This document shows, piece after piece, positions 26,299 to 36,732 of a stretch of 64,000 nucleotides of DNA. Numbering within the stretch: position 1 is the stretch's first letter; every line of letters starts with the position of its first letter. The translations under genes were made by a program, and so were the position numbers. The notes under the pieces were generated by a model, which worked only from the letters and a program-made list of their open reading frames with translations, did no database searches and had not been told where the DNA came from. The DNA comes from Algorimicrobium echini (GTDB lineage: Bacteria > Bacteroidota > Bacteroidia > Flavobacteriales > Flavobacteriaceae): contig NZ_FOVN01000001.1 in the NCBI RefSeq assembly GCF_900115185.1, positions 930,001-994,000 on the forward strand, read 5' to 3'.

Positions 26299-29280
26299 CT
26301 ATTTCTTTATAACCTTAAAGGTTTTTTGAGCATTGTTGATTGTTACCGTTACAAAGTAAACACCATCTTCCAATGCATTCATATTTACAGTTGTTTTTAA
26401 GTTGTTTGGTGCTGTAACTTGAACTTGTTGTCCGACTATGTTAAAGATTCTAACATTTGAAATGGTGTTTCCAGATTCAATTGTTAAGGTATTAACAACA
26501 GGATTTGGATAGTATTTAAACGTTTCAAATGTATTAGTATCAACACTTAAAGATGGATCTGGATATGCAAACAATTCAAATGATGCAGCGCTACTTGCGT
26601 GTACAACAATTAGGTATGTTGTACCAGCTACCAATTCTGCTGTTTTATCTCCAGAGTTAAAACAGCTACTAAAACCAGTAACATAACCTGAAGTTGATGC
26701 TTGAGAACAGTTGTCTGTATTATAAACGGTGTAACTAGCGCTTCCAGAAACTCTAGTAAAGTCGAAGTTATACATGCCAGTATATGTTGGTGTAAACGTA
26801 TACCAAACTGATTCGTTGCTTGTATTACAGGCTTCAGCTGAAGGGTAGGCATTATCTAAATTGCTAGAAATGGTATTACCACCTTGATCATTTGGAGACT
26901 CTATAAGTGCAATGGCACCTGAACAATCGCTGTTAGCTACTGCTGGAGGTAATGCATACACACATAAATCAAAATCAGCACCTGCTTCCGATTGACTAGA
27001 TTTTACCATAACATAATACGTTTCTGAACTGTCCAAATCTAATATTTGGTTTGAAGTACTATTACAATTACTGCTAATGTCGGTTAATGAGCCACAGCTT
27101 CCACTGTAGATATAATACGATGAAGGGGCACCAGAATTTAGTGTAAAGCTAAACTCATAAAAACCATCTGCACCTGGATTAAATACATACCAAACATCTG
27201 AAAACGTAGAAAATGAAGTGTCAGGACATGTAGAATCTGCTGAACGTGTTGCCCCTACAGTTGTTCCGTTTATAGAGTTGTTACATTGGTCATCTGTAGA
27301 TGCAGTTAGAGCGATAGCGCCAGAACATTCATCATTTACAGGTGGAGCTGGAGGTGTTTTTAAACAAATTACAAAGTTTGTTTCATTTCCAGAAAAGGCT
27401 GATCTATTACGTACGTAATAAGTGTTGTTAACCGTTAAGTTGTTAAATACAATGTAAGAGTTACTATTATAGCAAGCTAAACTTGTTAAGGTGCCACAGT
27501 TACCTTCTAATAATTCTGTTGTCATACTTGTAGCTGTACCAACTATAGGAGTCACATTAAAATACTCTAAAATAAGTGTTTCGTTAGTAGCAACAAATGA
27601 GTACCAAACATCATTAGTAGCAGTACCTGTACATGAGTTAGGATCTGCAACAGATTCGGTTGCGCCTACATTAGTTCCAACGGTTAAAGTGGTACACGTA
27701 CCATCTGTATTAACGGTTAAATCCGTAGCTGTTGTACACTCATCATTTTCTGGTGGGCAGTAGTAAAAAGTAGAATCGTCAAATAAACAAGCAGAATCTT
27801 GATCGTTCGTTAAAGACACATTTACTGTGGTACCACTTGGGTAAGGACCAATATTTACAACACCAGTGCTCGTGATGTTTGTAATGTCGCTTGTAGCTGC
27901 ACTATCATCACTTAATGTTAAAGAGGTAGCACTTCCTAAATAGGTAACATCCACGTCAATAGAAAACTGATCGTTACCACAATCGGATACATTGGCTAAA
28001 GTAAATGTAGGATTGATACATGAATTTCTTTGTATAATTAAGCTGTACGTATAGGTTCTTGATGCGCTTGAGTTACTTAAAACAACATAATAGGTATTAC
28101 CAGCTAATAAAACTACATCTGATAAATTTAAAGAGCCACCACTTGTGTTAAAAGTACCAACATAAGCAACACATTCTGTTGCCACATCAGGACATCCTTG
28201 TACCACATGAATACTGGCACCGTTGTTTGTAATACTTGTTAAATCAATATTAATAGAAATATCTTCTGTTGGTGTAATTTCATAAAACACATCTTTTCCT
28301 CGCATATAGCCATTATTACAAGGGCTTACATCAATATTATTTTCATAATCATTGGTGTCACCCATTGGTAAAATGTACGGGAAATTTGTAATTGATACTG
28401 CAGTAGAGCAGGTAGCTCCAGCAATTGGAGCAACACGTGTTGTAAAGCTCTCTTCAGTACAGGTCATGGCATCACCAAAACTATTAAACGGTACAATATT
28501 AACGTAGTATAGAGTTTCATAGCTTAAACCAGAAAGCGAGTAACTTGTTTCAGTAGTGGTAGCTTCGTTTACAACTTCAGTACCACCCATAGTTGTACCA
28601 ACAGATACTTTATAGCCTGTTGCTAAACCAGTGGCTGCGGTCCAAGTTAATGTTGTATCAGAATCTGCAGTCGTAGATCCGTTTGCTGGCGAAATAAGGG
28701 TTGCGTCACAGTTTGGAACAGTATCAGCTACTTGCGTTATAGACAGATTGTCAATAACAAAATAGAGTCTTACGCCAGATGTGTTAATAGCTGAAGCACG
28801 AATTTGAACATCTTCACCACTAGCTATTGTACCCATTGGAAGAGTTGTGCTAGCGGTAGCACAATTTTCTATATCTACAAAAGTAAAATCTGTATCATCA
28901 ACACTTATTAAGCTTTGCCAGTTTGTTCCACCGTTTGTCGAGTAGTCTAAATCAATACTTCCCCAACCTGCAGGAGGCGCGTTAAATGATGGTGGAAAAC
29001 CAAAAGCAACAGAAAATACATTATAACTAAAGTTTATGGTAATTGCTGTACCATTAGATATACCAATATAGTTTGGTGTGGTAATTGTTCCCGTCTGTGC
29101 GTCAAATAAATTAGCAGAAACAGCTTGACCTGAACCACCGCAAGCACCTGTTGTGCCAGAGGATAGCCCTGAATTTGTCCATCCAGCAGGTATACCGCCA
29201 TCGAAGTTTTCAACAATCTCTATTTGAGAGAAAGCCGTGACACCTAGAAGCATCATTAAATAAAAGGTAATTTTCTTCAT
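26299..29280 (-). CDS. Large secreted T9SS cargo protein with repeat domains
   Basis: 993 residues. A signal peptide (MKKITFYLMMLLGVTAFSQ) is followed by an adhesion-like beta-sandwich domain (about 20-185), a fibronectin-III-like domain (about 190-285), then at least three related beta domains opening with NDECTTAT, NDECSGAI and NSDCSGAI and each containing a DVWY/SVWY motif. The last ~75 residues form a type A T9SS sorting domain (YYPNPVVNTL, IVGQQVQV, GVYFVTV, FKVIKK). The protein is therefore exported through the outer membrane by the T9SS and attached to or released from the surface. Binding partner unknown. Confidence 0.88.
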   Translation of the reverse strand: MKKITFYLMMLLGVTAFSQIEIVENFDGGIPAGWTNSGLSSGTTGACGGSGQAVSANLFDAQTGTITTPNYIGISNGTAITINFSYNVFSVAFGFPPSFNAPPAGWGSIDLDYSTNGGTNWQSLISVDDTDFTFVDIENCATASTTLPMGTIASGEDVQIRASAINTSGVRLYFVIDNLSITQVADTVPNCDATLISPANGSTTADSDTTLTWTAATGLATGYKVSVGTTMGGTEVVNEATTTETSYSLSGLSYETLYYVNIVPFNSFGDAMTCTEESFTTRVAPIAGATCSTAVSITNFPYILPMGDTNDYENNIDVSPCNNGYMRGKDVFYEITPTEDISINIDLTSITNNGASIHVVQGCPDVATECVAYVGTFNTSGGSLNLSDVVLLAGNTYYVVLSNSSASRTYTYSLIIQRNSCINPTFTLANVSDCGNDQFSIDVDVTYLGSATSLTLSDDSAATSDITNITSTGVVNIGPYPSGTTVNVSLTNDQDSACLFDDSTFYYCPPENDECTTATDLTVNTDGTCTTLTVGTNVGATESVADPNSCTGTATNDVWYSFVATNETLILEYFNVTPIVGTATSMTTELLEGNCGTLTSLACYNSNSYIVFNNLTVNNTYYVRNRSAFSGNETNFVICLKTPPAPPVNDECSGAIALTASTDDQCNNSINGTTVGATRSADSTCPDTSFSTFSDVWYVFNPGADGFYEFSFTLNSGAPSSYYIYSGSCGSLTDISSNCNSTSNQILDLDSSETYYVMVKSSQSEAGADFDLCVYALPPAVANSDCSGAIALIESPNDQGGNTISSNLDNAYPSAEACNTSNESVWYTFTPTYTGMYNFDFTRVSGSASYTVYNTDNCSQASTSGYVTGFSSCFNSGDKTAELVAGTTYLIVVHASSAASFELFAYPDPSLSVDTNTFETFKYYPNPVVNTLTIESGNTISNVRIFNIVGQQVQVTAPNNLKTTVNMNALEDGVYFVTVTINNAQKTFKVIKK

Positions 29281-29682
29281 TGTTTATAGTTTAAATTAGT
29301 AATTAGTTATTTGTAAAATTATTATGCTGTAATTTTTAGTATTCAAAATCTGCATTCTTTGTAAGTATTTGAAACCTCATTTTTTTTTTGCGTTATTGAA
29401 TCGTTGAAAGCTTAAATTTATGGATAGTAATACTATATATAAAGGAACATACTTTAGTATTTCCCGAAATTTGAAAGGCATAAAAACAAGTTAAGTATCT
29501 GTAAATCAGTTTTATAATTCTATTTAAGCACTTTTATTATAATTTTTTTGTGTTTCTGTTTTTTTGAATGATTTCAATTAATTATTTGTCTTTTTCCGCT
29601 TAATCATTCTAAAAACATATCGAAATAATAGGTTTAAAATCTGTAAATTACCTCTTATAATTTTCAATTTTTAGGCAAAAAA
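29281..29682. other. A/T-rich intergenic region upstream of the T9SS cargo gene
   Basis: A gene-free stretch. It should hold the promoter of the cargo gene on the minus strand, but I could not settle on one convincing promoter match. No small open frame with recognisable features was found on either strand. Confidence 0.45.
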
Positions 29683-29713
29683 AAACATCCATTTTATTTT
29701 AAAATGGATGTTT
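29683..29713. terminator. Strong terminator hairpin downstream of the TPR gene
   Basis: Thirteen-base arms AAACATCCATTTT and AAAATGGATGTTT around a 5-base loop, flanked by A- and T-runs on the two sides. It sits 33 bases past the stop of the TPR gene on the minus strand. Confidence 0.85.
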
Positions 29714-29745
29714 AAAAAAGTACTAATATTTAAAATGATAATTCG

Positions 29746-30453
29746 TTATTCTTTAGTTTCAGATTTTTCTTTTTTCTGATTCAATAATGCATCTTTACTT
29801 AATAAAGCTAAATTAAAATTAGGGGATATTTTGATAGCTTCATCTAGAATAGAGACAGCAAGGTCTATATTGGTTTCTTTATTTTCATTAAATTTAGACA
29901 AGGCTTTCAAGTATAAAAATGCAGACTTTAGAGAAACTTGATAGGGTTGTTTACTTTCATAAAATGTTTTACCCATGTTTTCCTTTACATTGGCCAGACC
30001 ATATTCTATATAAGTATTGGATTTTGGTAAATTATTTATTTGCAGATATAATTCAGCAAGCTCATAAGCTACTGATGGGTCTGGTGTACGTTTAAACAAT
30101 TCTTCAAAATGAATGAGTGCACGATTAGGTTCATTAAGTGCTTTTAATGAAACCGCTTTTACTTCCACAGCTATATCAGAATCTGACGGATTTGTATCGA
30201 TACCTATGGTGTTCAAGGCCTGAACATGGTTGCCTTCACTCATATACACCATGGCTAATGTGTCTTTATGCGCTTGAACTTCAGTAGGTGATAATAGAAT
30301 TAAATGGGTTAAACCATTAATAATCCCTTGAGAATCGCCCTGAATTTTCATTTGTTTATAATATTCGCGGTAATGATTCAATAACTCTTGACTCGTTTGT
30401 CCTTGTGCTTGAAATCCAATAACACATAATACAGCAATAAGTAATTTCTTCAT
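29746..30453 (-). CDS. Periplasmic TPR-like protein
   Basis: 235 residues. A signal peptide (MKKLLIAVLCVIGFQAQGQ) is followed by helical tetratricopeptide-like repeats, for example EVKAVSLKALNEPNRALIHFEELF and SVAYELAELYLQINNLPKSNTYI, with a Lys/Glu-rich end. It probably mediates protein-protein contacts in the periplasm. It follows the M28 peptidase gene with a 68-base gap and is probably its operon partner. No partner can be named. Confidence 0.72.
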   Translation of the reverse strand: MKKLLIAVLCVIGFQAQGQTSQELLNHYREYYKQMKIQGDSQGIINGLTHLILLSPTEVQAHKDTLAMVYMSEGNHVQALNTIGIDTNPSDSDIAVEVKAVSLKALNEPNRALIHFEELFKRTPDPSVAYELAELYLQINNLPKSNTYIEYGLANVKENMGKTFYESKQPYQVSLKSAFLYLKALSKFNENKETNIDLAVSILDEAIKISPNFNLALLSKDALLNQKKEKSETKE

Positions 30454-30521
30454 AATAACTTGAGTTTAATAGGCCTCAAAGCTAAAAAAAATAGTGATTG
30501 ATTATCTTAAAACAATCCTAA

Positions 30522-32822
30522 TTATTTGATTCTAATAGTTGTTTTAATAATAATAGCGTCATTTAGTACAAAGGGCTTCGGTATCATCGTGTTTTGCCTG
30601 CTAGGTATTGTAAAATGTTGGTTGGTTAATAAATCATATGTAGACTCATAAAATTGTAAGATTGTCTCTTGTTCTTTAGGTACAGTAAATTGCATAAGTA
30701 AGGGATTATTATCTGATATATAGTAACTAAACAATCGGTTGTGATACCGATCTTTAAAAACAAACCCACTTGTATTATCTTTTAATGCTGGAATACCGTT
30801 AATAACAGCCTCTTGAAACAATATCGTGCTATCTGCAAATACTTCTACACGTTCGGCTTGTCTATTAGATATAAATTGAAGTCTGATATGTCGGCTATTA
30901 CCAATAATGGTATCTGAAATAATTGTTATATCGGGACTCTCAAGGGTTTTAACAGGTGCTTTTTTAGTAAACGTAAAACCCGACTTATATTTACTTCCCA
31001 TGGTATTTTGGTTCAATACTGAAGCATCATCAGGAGATTCCGTTATGTAAGGTTGCGTATAACTATCTAATGCGTCATCATACGTTGCCCAAACGGCGGT
31101 ATTCGTATCACTATCTAAAACATAATTTAAGCTATTTGGTTTGGGTCTATTTTCTGAAAAATCAGATTTCAAATGTGCTAGTATCAAACATATAAGGGTT
31201 ATTCCTAAAAATACTATTGACCATAATTTTTTTCGTTTGAAAAATCCGAGTACAGGAACCAACAGGCCAAAAATTAAAACCACCAAAATACAAGAAACAA
31301 AAAGTATTTTTAAGCCAAGACCTACTGGAAACATTTTAATAAATGGCGCCATAATAGTTAGGACGGGAAACGTTAAAAGCGCTAATAAAATTAGGTTGGG
31401 TTTTTTCTGTCTTATTAAAACAAACAAGGTTATTAATCCGAAGAAAACAGGAATAATAAAAAAGCTAGCTCCAGGTAATACAAAAGCAACAACTGTGCAG
31501 ATTACAAGCCAGAAAAATAAAGGTGCTACAAATAAACTAGCTGTATTTACTGGTTTATAAAACTTATGATAGACCCAAAAACAAATAGTTAGAGCCAATA
31601 ATGAAAATGCAGCAATGTACATATGACCATTATAAGTAAAGCCATGAAGCATCTCACTATATTGTGGATATATTTGCTTTAAAATGAACCACAGACCGAA
31701 ACCAATTCCACCAGCGGAAAGGAGCGACACAAAGAAAGCTACAAACCCACGGCCAATTTCCGAACCAATAAATGCCTCTTGCTTAAAACCGTAAATTAAA
31801 AGCATTATAAACCCAAAAAATGCTACTATAAGCATTGGGAAAATCCAAGAAAATGGGTATATAACGGTTTTAAACAATGGGATATTAAAATAAATATAAT
31901 CTTCTGTACTTTTAACAGTGGATAAGTTGGCATCTGAAAAATAATGGAGTAATGGCATTAAATAACTGCCTTGGTGTTCTAAAGTGTTTCTGTCCAGTCG
32001 TTCGTAGGTGTCTAGAGCTGTATGGTAATCAAAATGATCATCAATAAACGCAAAATTAAAGCCATCTATATTTCCATCTTCACGAAAACGAGTTAAATCG
32101 GTGTCATTGGGTAACATTTTATAAATACTGTATGCTAAAGAATTGGCGACAGGAAATTCTGGATTAGCAGCTACAAAATGTTTCATCAGTTCTGCATTGC
32201 CTTGGTTGGTTTCTATAAGCATGTAACTAGGTCCACCAGAACCACGAGCTTCAAAATTTAAAACCAATCCTACATTTTTTGCCCAAGGATGTTTGTTTAC
32301 AAAAATATCAGCGCCATTTAAACCTAACTCTTCACCATCAGTAAAAACGATTATGATATCGTTTTTAGGTACTTTGTTAGTACTTAAATAAGCACGAATT
32401 CCTTCCAAGATGGTTACCACACCCGATCCTGCATCACTAGCACCAAAAGAGGAATGCGGTTGGCTGTCATAATGTGTTAATAACACCAAGGATTTTCCAT
32501 TTTCAGACCCTTTGAGTCGTGCTATAATGTTTTTGGGTTTGGATAAATTTCCCCATTTGCTCATGGAAAAAGCTTCTTGGACTTCCGTTTCTAATCCTAA
32601 AGCTTCTAATTGTGCCAAGAGATACTTTCTAACTTGGTTATGTTCTTTGTTCCCTAAATAATGTGGTGCTTTGGATATTTTTTTTAAATGAACGAGCGCT
32701 CGCTCTGTAGAAAACTGATTTTCCGGAGTGTCTAGTTTAGAGATATTGCTTGGTAATAACACTGAAAAACTCCAGTAAACAGCAGCAATGATAAGTATTA
32801 AGGCAATTAGTTTTTTAAGCAT
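30522..32822 (-). CDS. M28 family membrane metallopeptidase
   Basis: 766 residues. An N-terminal membrane anchor (about 5-23) precedes an M28 aminopeptidase domain with zinc-binding residues visible: His117 in THYDSQP, Asp130 in ASDAGSG, Glu164/165 in DGEELG and a later DDHFDYHTALD. Eight or so hydrophobic segments (about 330-560) follow, then a soluble C-terminal domain. This architecture matches the multi-pass M28 peptidases of Bacteroidota, such as those related to Fxna/ERMP1. It is divergent from the CBS protein gene. Confidence 0.85.
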   Translation of the reverse strand: MLKKLIALILIIAAVYWSFSVLLPSNISKLDTPENQFSTERALVHLKKISKAPHYLGNKEHNQVRKYLLAQLEALGLETEVQEAFSMSKWGNLSKPKNIIARLKGSENGKSLVLLTHYDSQPHSSFGASDAGSGVVTILEGIRAYLSTNKVPKNDIIIVFTDGEELGLNGADIFVNKHPWAKNVGLVLNFEARGSGGPSYMLIETNQGNAELMKHFVAANPEFPVANSLAYSIYKMLPNDTDLTRFREDGNIDGFNFAFIDDHFDYHTALDTYERLDRNTLEHQGSYLMPLLHYFSDANLSTVKSTEDYIYFNIPLFKTVIYPFSWIFPMLIVAFFGFIMLLIYGFKQEAFIGSEIGRGFVAFFVSLLSAGGIGFGLWFILKQIYPQYSEMLHGFTYNGHMYIAAFSLLALTICFWVYHKFYKPVNTASLFVAPLFFWLVICTVVAFVLPGASFFIIPVFFGLITLFVLIRQKKPNLILLALLTFPVLTIMAPFIKMFPVGLGLKILFVSCILVVLIFGLLVPVLGFFKRKKLWSIVFLGITLICLILAHLKSDFSENRPKPNSLNYVLDSDTNTAVWATYDDALDSYTQPYITESPDDASVLNQNTMGSKYKSGFTFTKKAPVKTLESPDITIISDTIIGNSRHIRLQFISNRQAERVEVFADSTILFQEAVINGIPALKDNTSGFVFKDRYHNRLFSYYISDNNPLLMQFTVPKEQETILQFYESTYDLLTNQHFTIPSRQNTMIPKPFVLNDAIIIKTTIRIK

Positions 32823-32947
32823 GAGAGGCTGTAGTTAGTTTTAAAAATTAAAAGTACATAAAATTATAAGCAATCTTAAACTTGTCTTAACAGTTTAGGA
32901 TAACAGTCCTGAATTTTTTATATTTAAGTTTCTAAACTTCTATAAAT

Positions 32948-33415
32948 ATGGCTATAAAAAGTTTTCAAGGTGCGCGAAAGCAACAGGATAATACAACTGA
33001 GAATCAGCAATTAAAGGTCAGCGATTACATGACACGCGACTTAATAACCTTTAAACCAGACCAGTTGATTGATGAGGTTGTTCATTCTTTATTGACTAAT
33101 AAAATCTCTGGAGGTCCAGTTGTCAATGCCCAAAATGAATTGGTTGGCATTATATCAGAAGGTGATTGCTTAAAACAAATTTGTGAAAGCCACTATTACA
33201 ATATGCCTATTGAACAAGACACTGTTGATAAGCGCATGATTAAGAATGTGGAAACAATTGATGGCAACATGGATATCTTTGATGCGGCTAAAAAGTTTTT
33301 AGACTCTAAAATTAGGCGATTCCCCATAGTCCAAGAAGGTAAATTAGTTGGACAGATTAGTCAGAAAGATATTTTAAAAGCCGCCATGCAGCTCAAAGGT
33401 CATAATTGGAAGTAA
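32948..33415 (+). CDS. Two-CBS-domain protein
   Basis: 155 residues, about 25 disordered then two CBS motifs (VSDYMTRDLITFKPDQLIDEV and VETIDGNMDIFDAAKKF) separated by the usual linker, with conserved GGPVVNAQNELVGIISEGD and RRFPIVQEGKLVGQIS. Such proteins bind adenosine nucleotides and act as energy sensors on partner proteins. It converges on nadB with no gap between the stops. The partner is unknown. Confidence 0.85.
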   Translation: MAIKSFQGARKQQDNTTENQQLKVSDYMTRDLITFKPDQLIDEVVHSLLTNKISGGPVVNAQNELVGIISEGDCLKQICESHYYNMPIEQDTVDKRMIKNVETIDGNMDIFDAAKKFLDSKIRRFPIVQEGKLVGQISQKDILKAAMQLKGHNWK

Positions 33416-34963
33416 TTACACATTATCTTCATTGTAAAAACCACCGCGATTTTCATGTCGCTCTATAGATTGTGTTATAATTAAATGAGCTACATTTACC
33501 ATATTCCTTAATTCGCACAATGCAGTATTAAGTTTGTACTTTTTATAAAACACTTCGACATCTTTATTTATGCCATCTAATAAGATAATGGCTTCTTGCA
33601 GGCGTTTATTACTCCTTACAATTCCCACATAATCTCGCATTACAGTTTGTAGTTTTTTTACATTATTTTCTACAAAATGAGCATCATTTAGATTATCTGT
33701 TCCTACATGCTGCCAATTTAAGAACTTATGTCTGTTTTCTGAAACTGGAAAATCAACATGATATTTATAAATATTGTGGGCATAGACCAATGCTTCTAAA
33801 AGTGAGTTTGATGCTAACCTGTTAGCGCCATGAAGTCCTGTCCGACTGCATTCACCACAAGCAAATAAATTACTAATAGACGTTTGTCCATTTTGGTTTA
33901 CCTTGATGCCGCCACATACATAATGCGAGGCAGGCACTACTGGAATCCAATTTTTACTGATGTCAATATTATTTTCCAAACAGGTTTTATAAATAGTAGG
34001 AAAATGATTTTTAAAACCATTTAAATCTAAATGCGTACAATCTAAAAACACGCAAGAATCGCCCGATTTTTTTAATTCGGTATCTATACTTTGTGAAACG
34101 ATATCTCTAGAAGCTAATTCGGCACGATTATCATATTTTGGCATAAATCTAATACCATTTTTAGTGCGTAAATAGGCGCCAAATCCTCTAACGGCCTCTG
34201 AAATTAAAAAAGCAGAGCCTTCCTGTTTAGTATATAATGCCGTTGGGTGAAACTGTACAAATTCCATATCCATTATGCGTGCTTTTGCTCGGTAGGCCAT
34301 TGCTATACCATCACCAGTGGCAATATTTGGGTTGGTTGTGTGGCCATAAACGCGACCTATACCACCTGCTGCTAAAACAGTACTATCTGCTTGAATGGTT
34401 ATCATTTCATTGTTGATTTCATTTAAAACAAAGGCACCAAAACAGGTTGTAGGTTCCGCGTTTTGTTGTAGCTGCTTTTCGGTTATTAAATCAACAGCAA
34501 AATGATGAGGTAAAATTTGAATATTGGTGAGTTGATGCGCGCGTACTAATAATGCGCGCTCAATTTCATAACCCGTAATATCTTTATAGTGAACCACTCG
34601 AAACTCACTATGACCACCTTCCTTGCCTAAATCTAGGTTTCCTGTGTGGTCCAAATCAAATTGTGCGCCCCAAACCATTAATTCTTTCAAACGTTTAGGG
34701 CCTTCTTTAATAACCATATTCACAATGGTTTCATGACATAAACCATCACCTGAAATTAAGGTGTCTTCAATGTGTTTTTGAAACGAATCGGTTTTATCAT
34801 CTAATACAACGGCAACACCACCTTGCGCGTATTTAGTGTTGGACTCGTCCTCATTCCCTTTGGTAACAATTGTGATGTTTTTCTTCGGAAATGTCTTGGC
34901 ATATTTTACAGCTATAGTTAAGCCAGCAACGCCCGAACCAATAATTAATAATTCGGTTTTCAT
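33416..34963 (-). CDS. nadB: L-aspartate oxidase
   Basis: 515 residues from the ATG at 34963 (MKTELLIIGSGVAGLTIAVK); the frame extends upstream over the nadA stop but that start is unlikely. The FAD loop GSGVAG, HSEFRVVHYKD, EFVQFHPTALY and GLHGANRLASNSLLEALVY motifs are all present, typical for NadB. It oxidises L-aspartate to iminoaspartate, the substrate of quinolinate synthase, in de novo NAD synthesis. Second gene of a nadA-nadB operon. Confidence 0.93.
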   Translation of the reverse strand: MKTELLIIGSGVAGLTIAVKYAKTFPKKNITIVTKGNEDESNTKYAQGGVAVVLDDKTDSFQKHIEDTLISGDGLCHETIVNMVIKEGPKRLKELMVWGAQFDLDHTGNLDLGKEGGHSEFRVVHYKDITGYEIERALLVRAHQLTNIQILPHHFAVDLITEKQLQQNAEPTTCFGAFVLNEINNEMITIQADSTVLAAGGIGRVYGHTTNPNIATGDGIAMAYRAKARIMDMEFVQFHPTALYTKQEGSAFLISEAVRGFGAYLRTKNGIRFMPKYDNRAELASRDIVSQSIDTELKKSGDSCVFLDCTHLDLNGFKNHFPTIYKTCLENNIDISKNWIPVVPASHYVCGGIKVNQNGQTSISNLFACGECSRTGLHGANRLASNSLLEALVYAHNIYKYHVDFPVSENRHKFLNWQHVGTDNLNDAHFVENNVKKLQTVMRDYVGIVRSNKRLQEAIILLDGINKDVEVFYKKYKLNTALCELRNMVNVAHLIITQSIERHENRGGFYNEDNV

Positions 34964-34967
34964 GGTT

Positions 34968-35894
34968 TTATTTTGAAAGTTCCAGCATCCGTTCAATAGG
35001 AATTAAAGCCTGTTTTCTAATCGTCTCAGGAACCTCAATTTTTGGTGATTCGTTTAACAAACAATCATATAATTTTTGAAGCGTATTCACTTTCATAAAC
35101 GCACATTCACTACAAGCACAGGTGTTATTTTCTTGAGCAGGTGCAGGGATTAAAAGGGTGTTTGGTACTTCTTGTTGCATTTTGTGTAGAATACCCGCTT
35201 CGGTAGCGACAATATATTTTTCTTTAGGGTGCGCCTTCACGTAATTTATCATACCAGCTGTAGAGCCAATATAATTGGCTACATCTAAAATATGAGCTTC
35301 AGATTCTGGATGCGCAATAATTTTAGAGCCTGGATTTTCTTGAAATAACTTTAATAGTTTATCTATAGAAAACGCTTCGTGAACTATACAGGCACCATTC
35401 CAAAGCACTAAATCACGACCAGAAACTTTACTGATATAATGTCCTAAATTTTTATCTGGCGCAAAAATAATAGGTGTTTCTTTTGGAACAGATTCTACTA
35501 TTTTAAGTGCGTTAGATGAAGTACAGACAATATCGCTCATGGCTTTTATTTCAGCCGAACAGTTAATGTATGTAATAACTTTATGATTGGGATGCTGTTC
35601 CTTAAAAACTTTAAAAGCATCAGGCGGGCAGGAATCTGCTAAAGAACACCCAGCATTTAAATCTGGTAAAACAACCATTTTATTTGGGTTTAAAATTTTT
35701 GCTGTTTCTGCCATAAAATGCACACCAGCAAAGACAATCATATCGGCATTGGTTTCGGCTGCTTTTTGTGAAAGTCCTAAACTATCGCCAACGTAATCCG
35801 CTACATCTTGAATTTCTGGTGTTTGATAATAATGGGCTAAAATAACCGCATTCTTTTCTTTTTTTAACCGTAAGATGTTTTCTTTTAAACTCAA
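34968..35894 (-). CDS. nadA: Quinolinate synthase
   Basis: 308 residues. NadA condenses iminoaspartate with dihydroxyacetone phosphate using a [4Fe-4S] cluster. Candidate ligands lie in [23 protein letters not shown] and the C-terminal [29 protein letters not shown] near the N terminus is characteristic. It is the first gene of the nadA-nadB operon, 4 bases between stop and the next start, and divergent from the Rrf2 regulator gene. Confidence 0.93.
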   Translation of the reverse strand: MSLKENILRLKKEKNAVILAHYYQTPEIQDVADYVGDSLGLSQKAAETNADMIVFAGVHFMAETAKILNPNKMVVLPDLNAGCSLADSCPPDAFKVFKEQHPNHKVITYINCSAEIKAMSDIVCTSSNALKIVESVPKETPIIFAPDKNLGHYISKVSGRDLVLWNGACIVHEAFSIDKLLKLFQENPGSKIIAHPESEAHILDVANYIGSTAGMINYVKAHPKEKYIVATEAGILHKMQQEVPNTLLIPAPAQENNTCACSECAFMKVNTLQKLYDCLLNESPKIEVPETIRKQALIPIERMLELSK

Positions 35895-35955
35895 AGTATC
35901 TAACTATTTACAAATTTAATAAGTAGCAAATTTATGGGTAATGAGATTTTTAAAT

Positions 35956-35971
35956 CATGACAAAAATCATA
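35956..35971. promoter_or_regulatory. Imperfect inverted repeat upstream of the Rrf2 regulator
   Basis: CATGACAAAAATCATA: half-sites CATGAC and ATCATA separated by 4 bases, close to the perfect palindrome in front of norC (42017-42032). The site is 65 bases before the preferred GTG start of the regulator and 61 bases upstream of nadA, so autoregulation is plausible. Function is inferred from the shared sequence. Confidence 0.45.
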
Positions 35972-36036
35972 AATGAGTACCCATGTATAAAAAAATAGGA
36001 CTAAAATATCTTTTTTATATCTTTGAAAAAAAAACT

Positions 36037-36498
36037 GTGTTATCAAATGCTTGTCAATACGCAATAAGATCCATTTTATACTTGGGAATGTGTTCTGATA
36101 TAGACCATAAAATTGGTGTTAAAATTATTTCGGAAGAATTAGAAGCGCCTCAACCTTTTTTGGCCAAATTACTTCAACAACTAAATAAAAATAAATTGGT
36201 TACCTCTGTTAAAGGGCCTCACGGAGGGTTTTATTTGAGCGATGATAATAAACAACGAACCGTTTGGGACATTGTTTTGGTTATTGATGGTCATGATAAA
36301 TTTAATCAATGCTTTTTAGGACTTTCTAAATGTGGTGATGATAATCCGTGTCCTGTGCATTTTACGGTTTCGGCTTTCAAACAAAAAATACTTAAAGATT
36401 TTAAAGAGAAATCTATTGCCGAGTTTGTTGATGATATAAAACTCAAAGGCCGTTATATTTCTTTAAAGGCATTTGATGTTTTAGAAGAACCTTCCTAA
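36037..36498 (+). CDS. Rrf2 family Fe-S transcriptional regulator (NsrR/IscR-like)
   Basis: 153 residues using the GTG at 36037 (VLSNACQYAIRSILYLGM), which matches the usual start of Rrf2 proteins; an in-frame ATG at 35983 would add 18 unusual residues. A winged helix covers residues 1-80 (FLAKLLQQLNKNKLVTSVKGPHGG), then the cluster-binding Cys pattern CFLGLSKCGDDNPC (C-x6-C-x5-C). It is convergent with the nor genes, overlapping norF by 4 bases. It is likely to sense nitric oxide or Fe-S status and control the nor operon. Confidence 0.85.
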   Translation: MLSNACQYAIRSILYLGMCSDIDHKIGVKIISEELEAPQPFLAKLLQQLNKNKLVTSVKGPHGGFYLSDDNKQRTVWDIVLVIDGHDKFNQCFLGLSKCGDDNPCPVHFTVSAFKQKILKDFKEKSIAEFVDDIKLKGRYISLKAFDVLEEPS

Positions 36499-36731
36499 AT
36501 AATTATTGTTAAGCCAGTAAAAATAGTTAAACAACCAATTAATAACAGCTTCCAAAAAATATGGGCATCCCGTAGTTCCATAAAATAAAAGGCAACCACT
36601 AAAAATTTAAGAGCAGCTAAAATCATGATGATGTCAGTAGCATTCCCTATTTTCAAATTGGATATAACAGCTGATATAACGGTTAAAAGAATCAATACCA
36701 TTAGAACATAAAGGAGTGCTTTCTGTTTCAT
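36495..36731 (-). CDS. norF: Cytochrome oxidase subunit IV-like protein (NorF-type)
   Basis: 78 residues with two or three hydrophobic helices (VLMVLILLTVISAVIS; IIMILAALKFLVVAFYFMEL; LLLIGCLTIFTGLTIII), the pattern of the small cytochrome-c-oxidase subunit IV family. It follows the subunit III-like gene immediately and is the last gene of the nor operon. NorE/NorF proteins assist assembly or stability of nitric oxide reductase. The symbol is used by context. Confidence 0.72.
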   Translation of the reverse strand: MKQKALLYVLMVLILLTVISAVISNLKIGNATDIIMILAALKFLVVAFYFMELRDAHIFWKLLLIGCLTIFTGLTIII

Positions 36732-36732
36732 A

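Noticed and set aside
31141-31560. Plus-strand 139-codon open frame
   Set aside because: It is the complement of the membrane region of the M28 peptidase and shows the Lys/Asn/Thr-rich composition expected for an antisense shadow.
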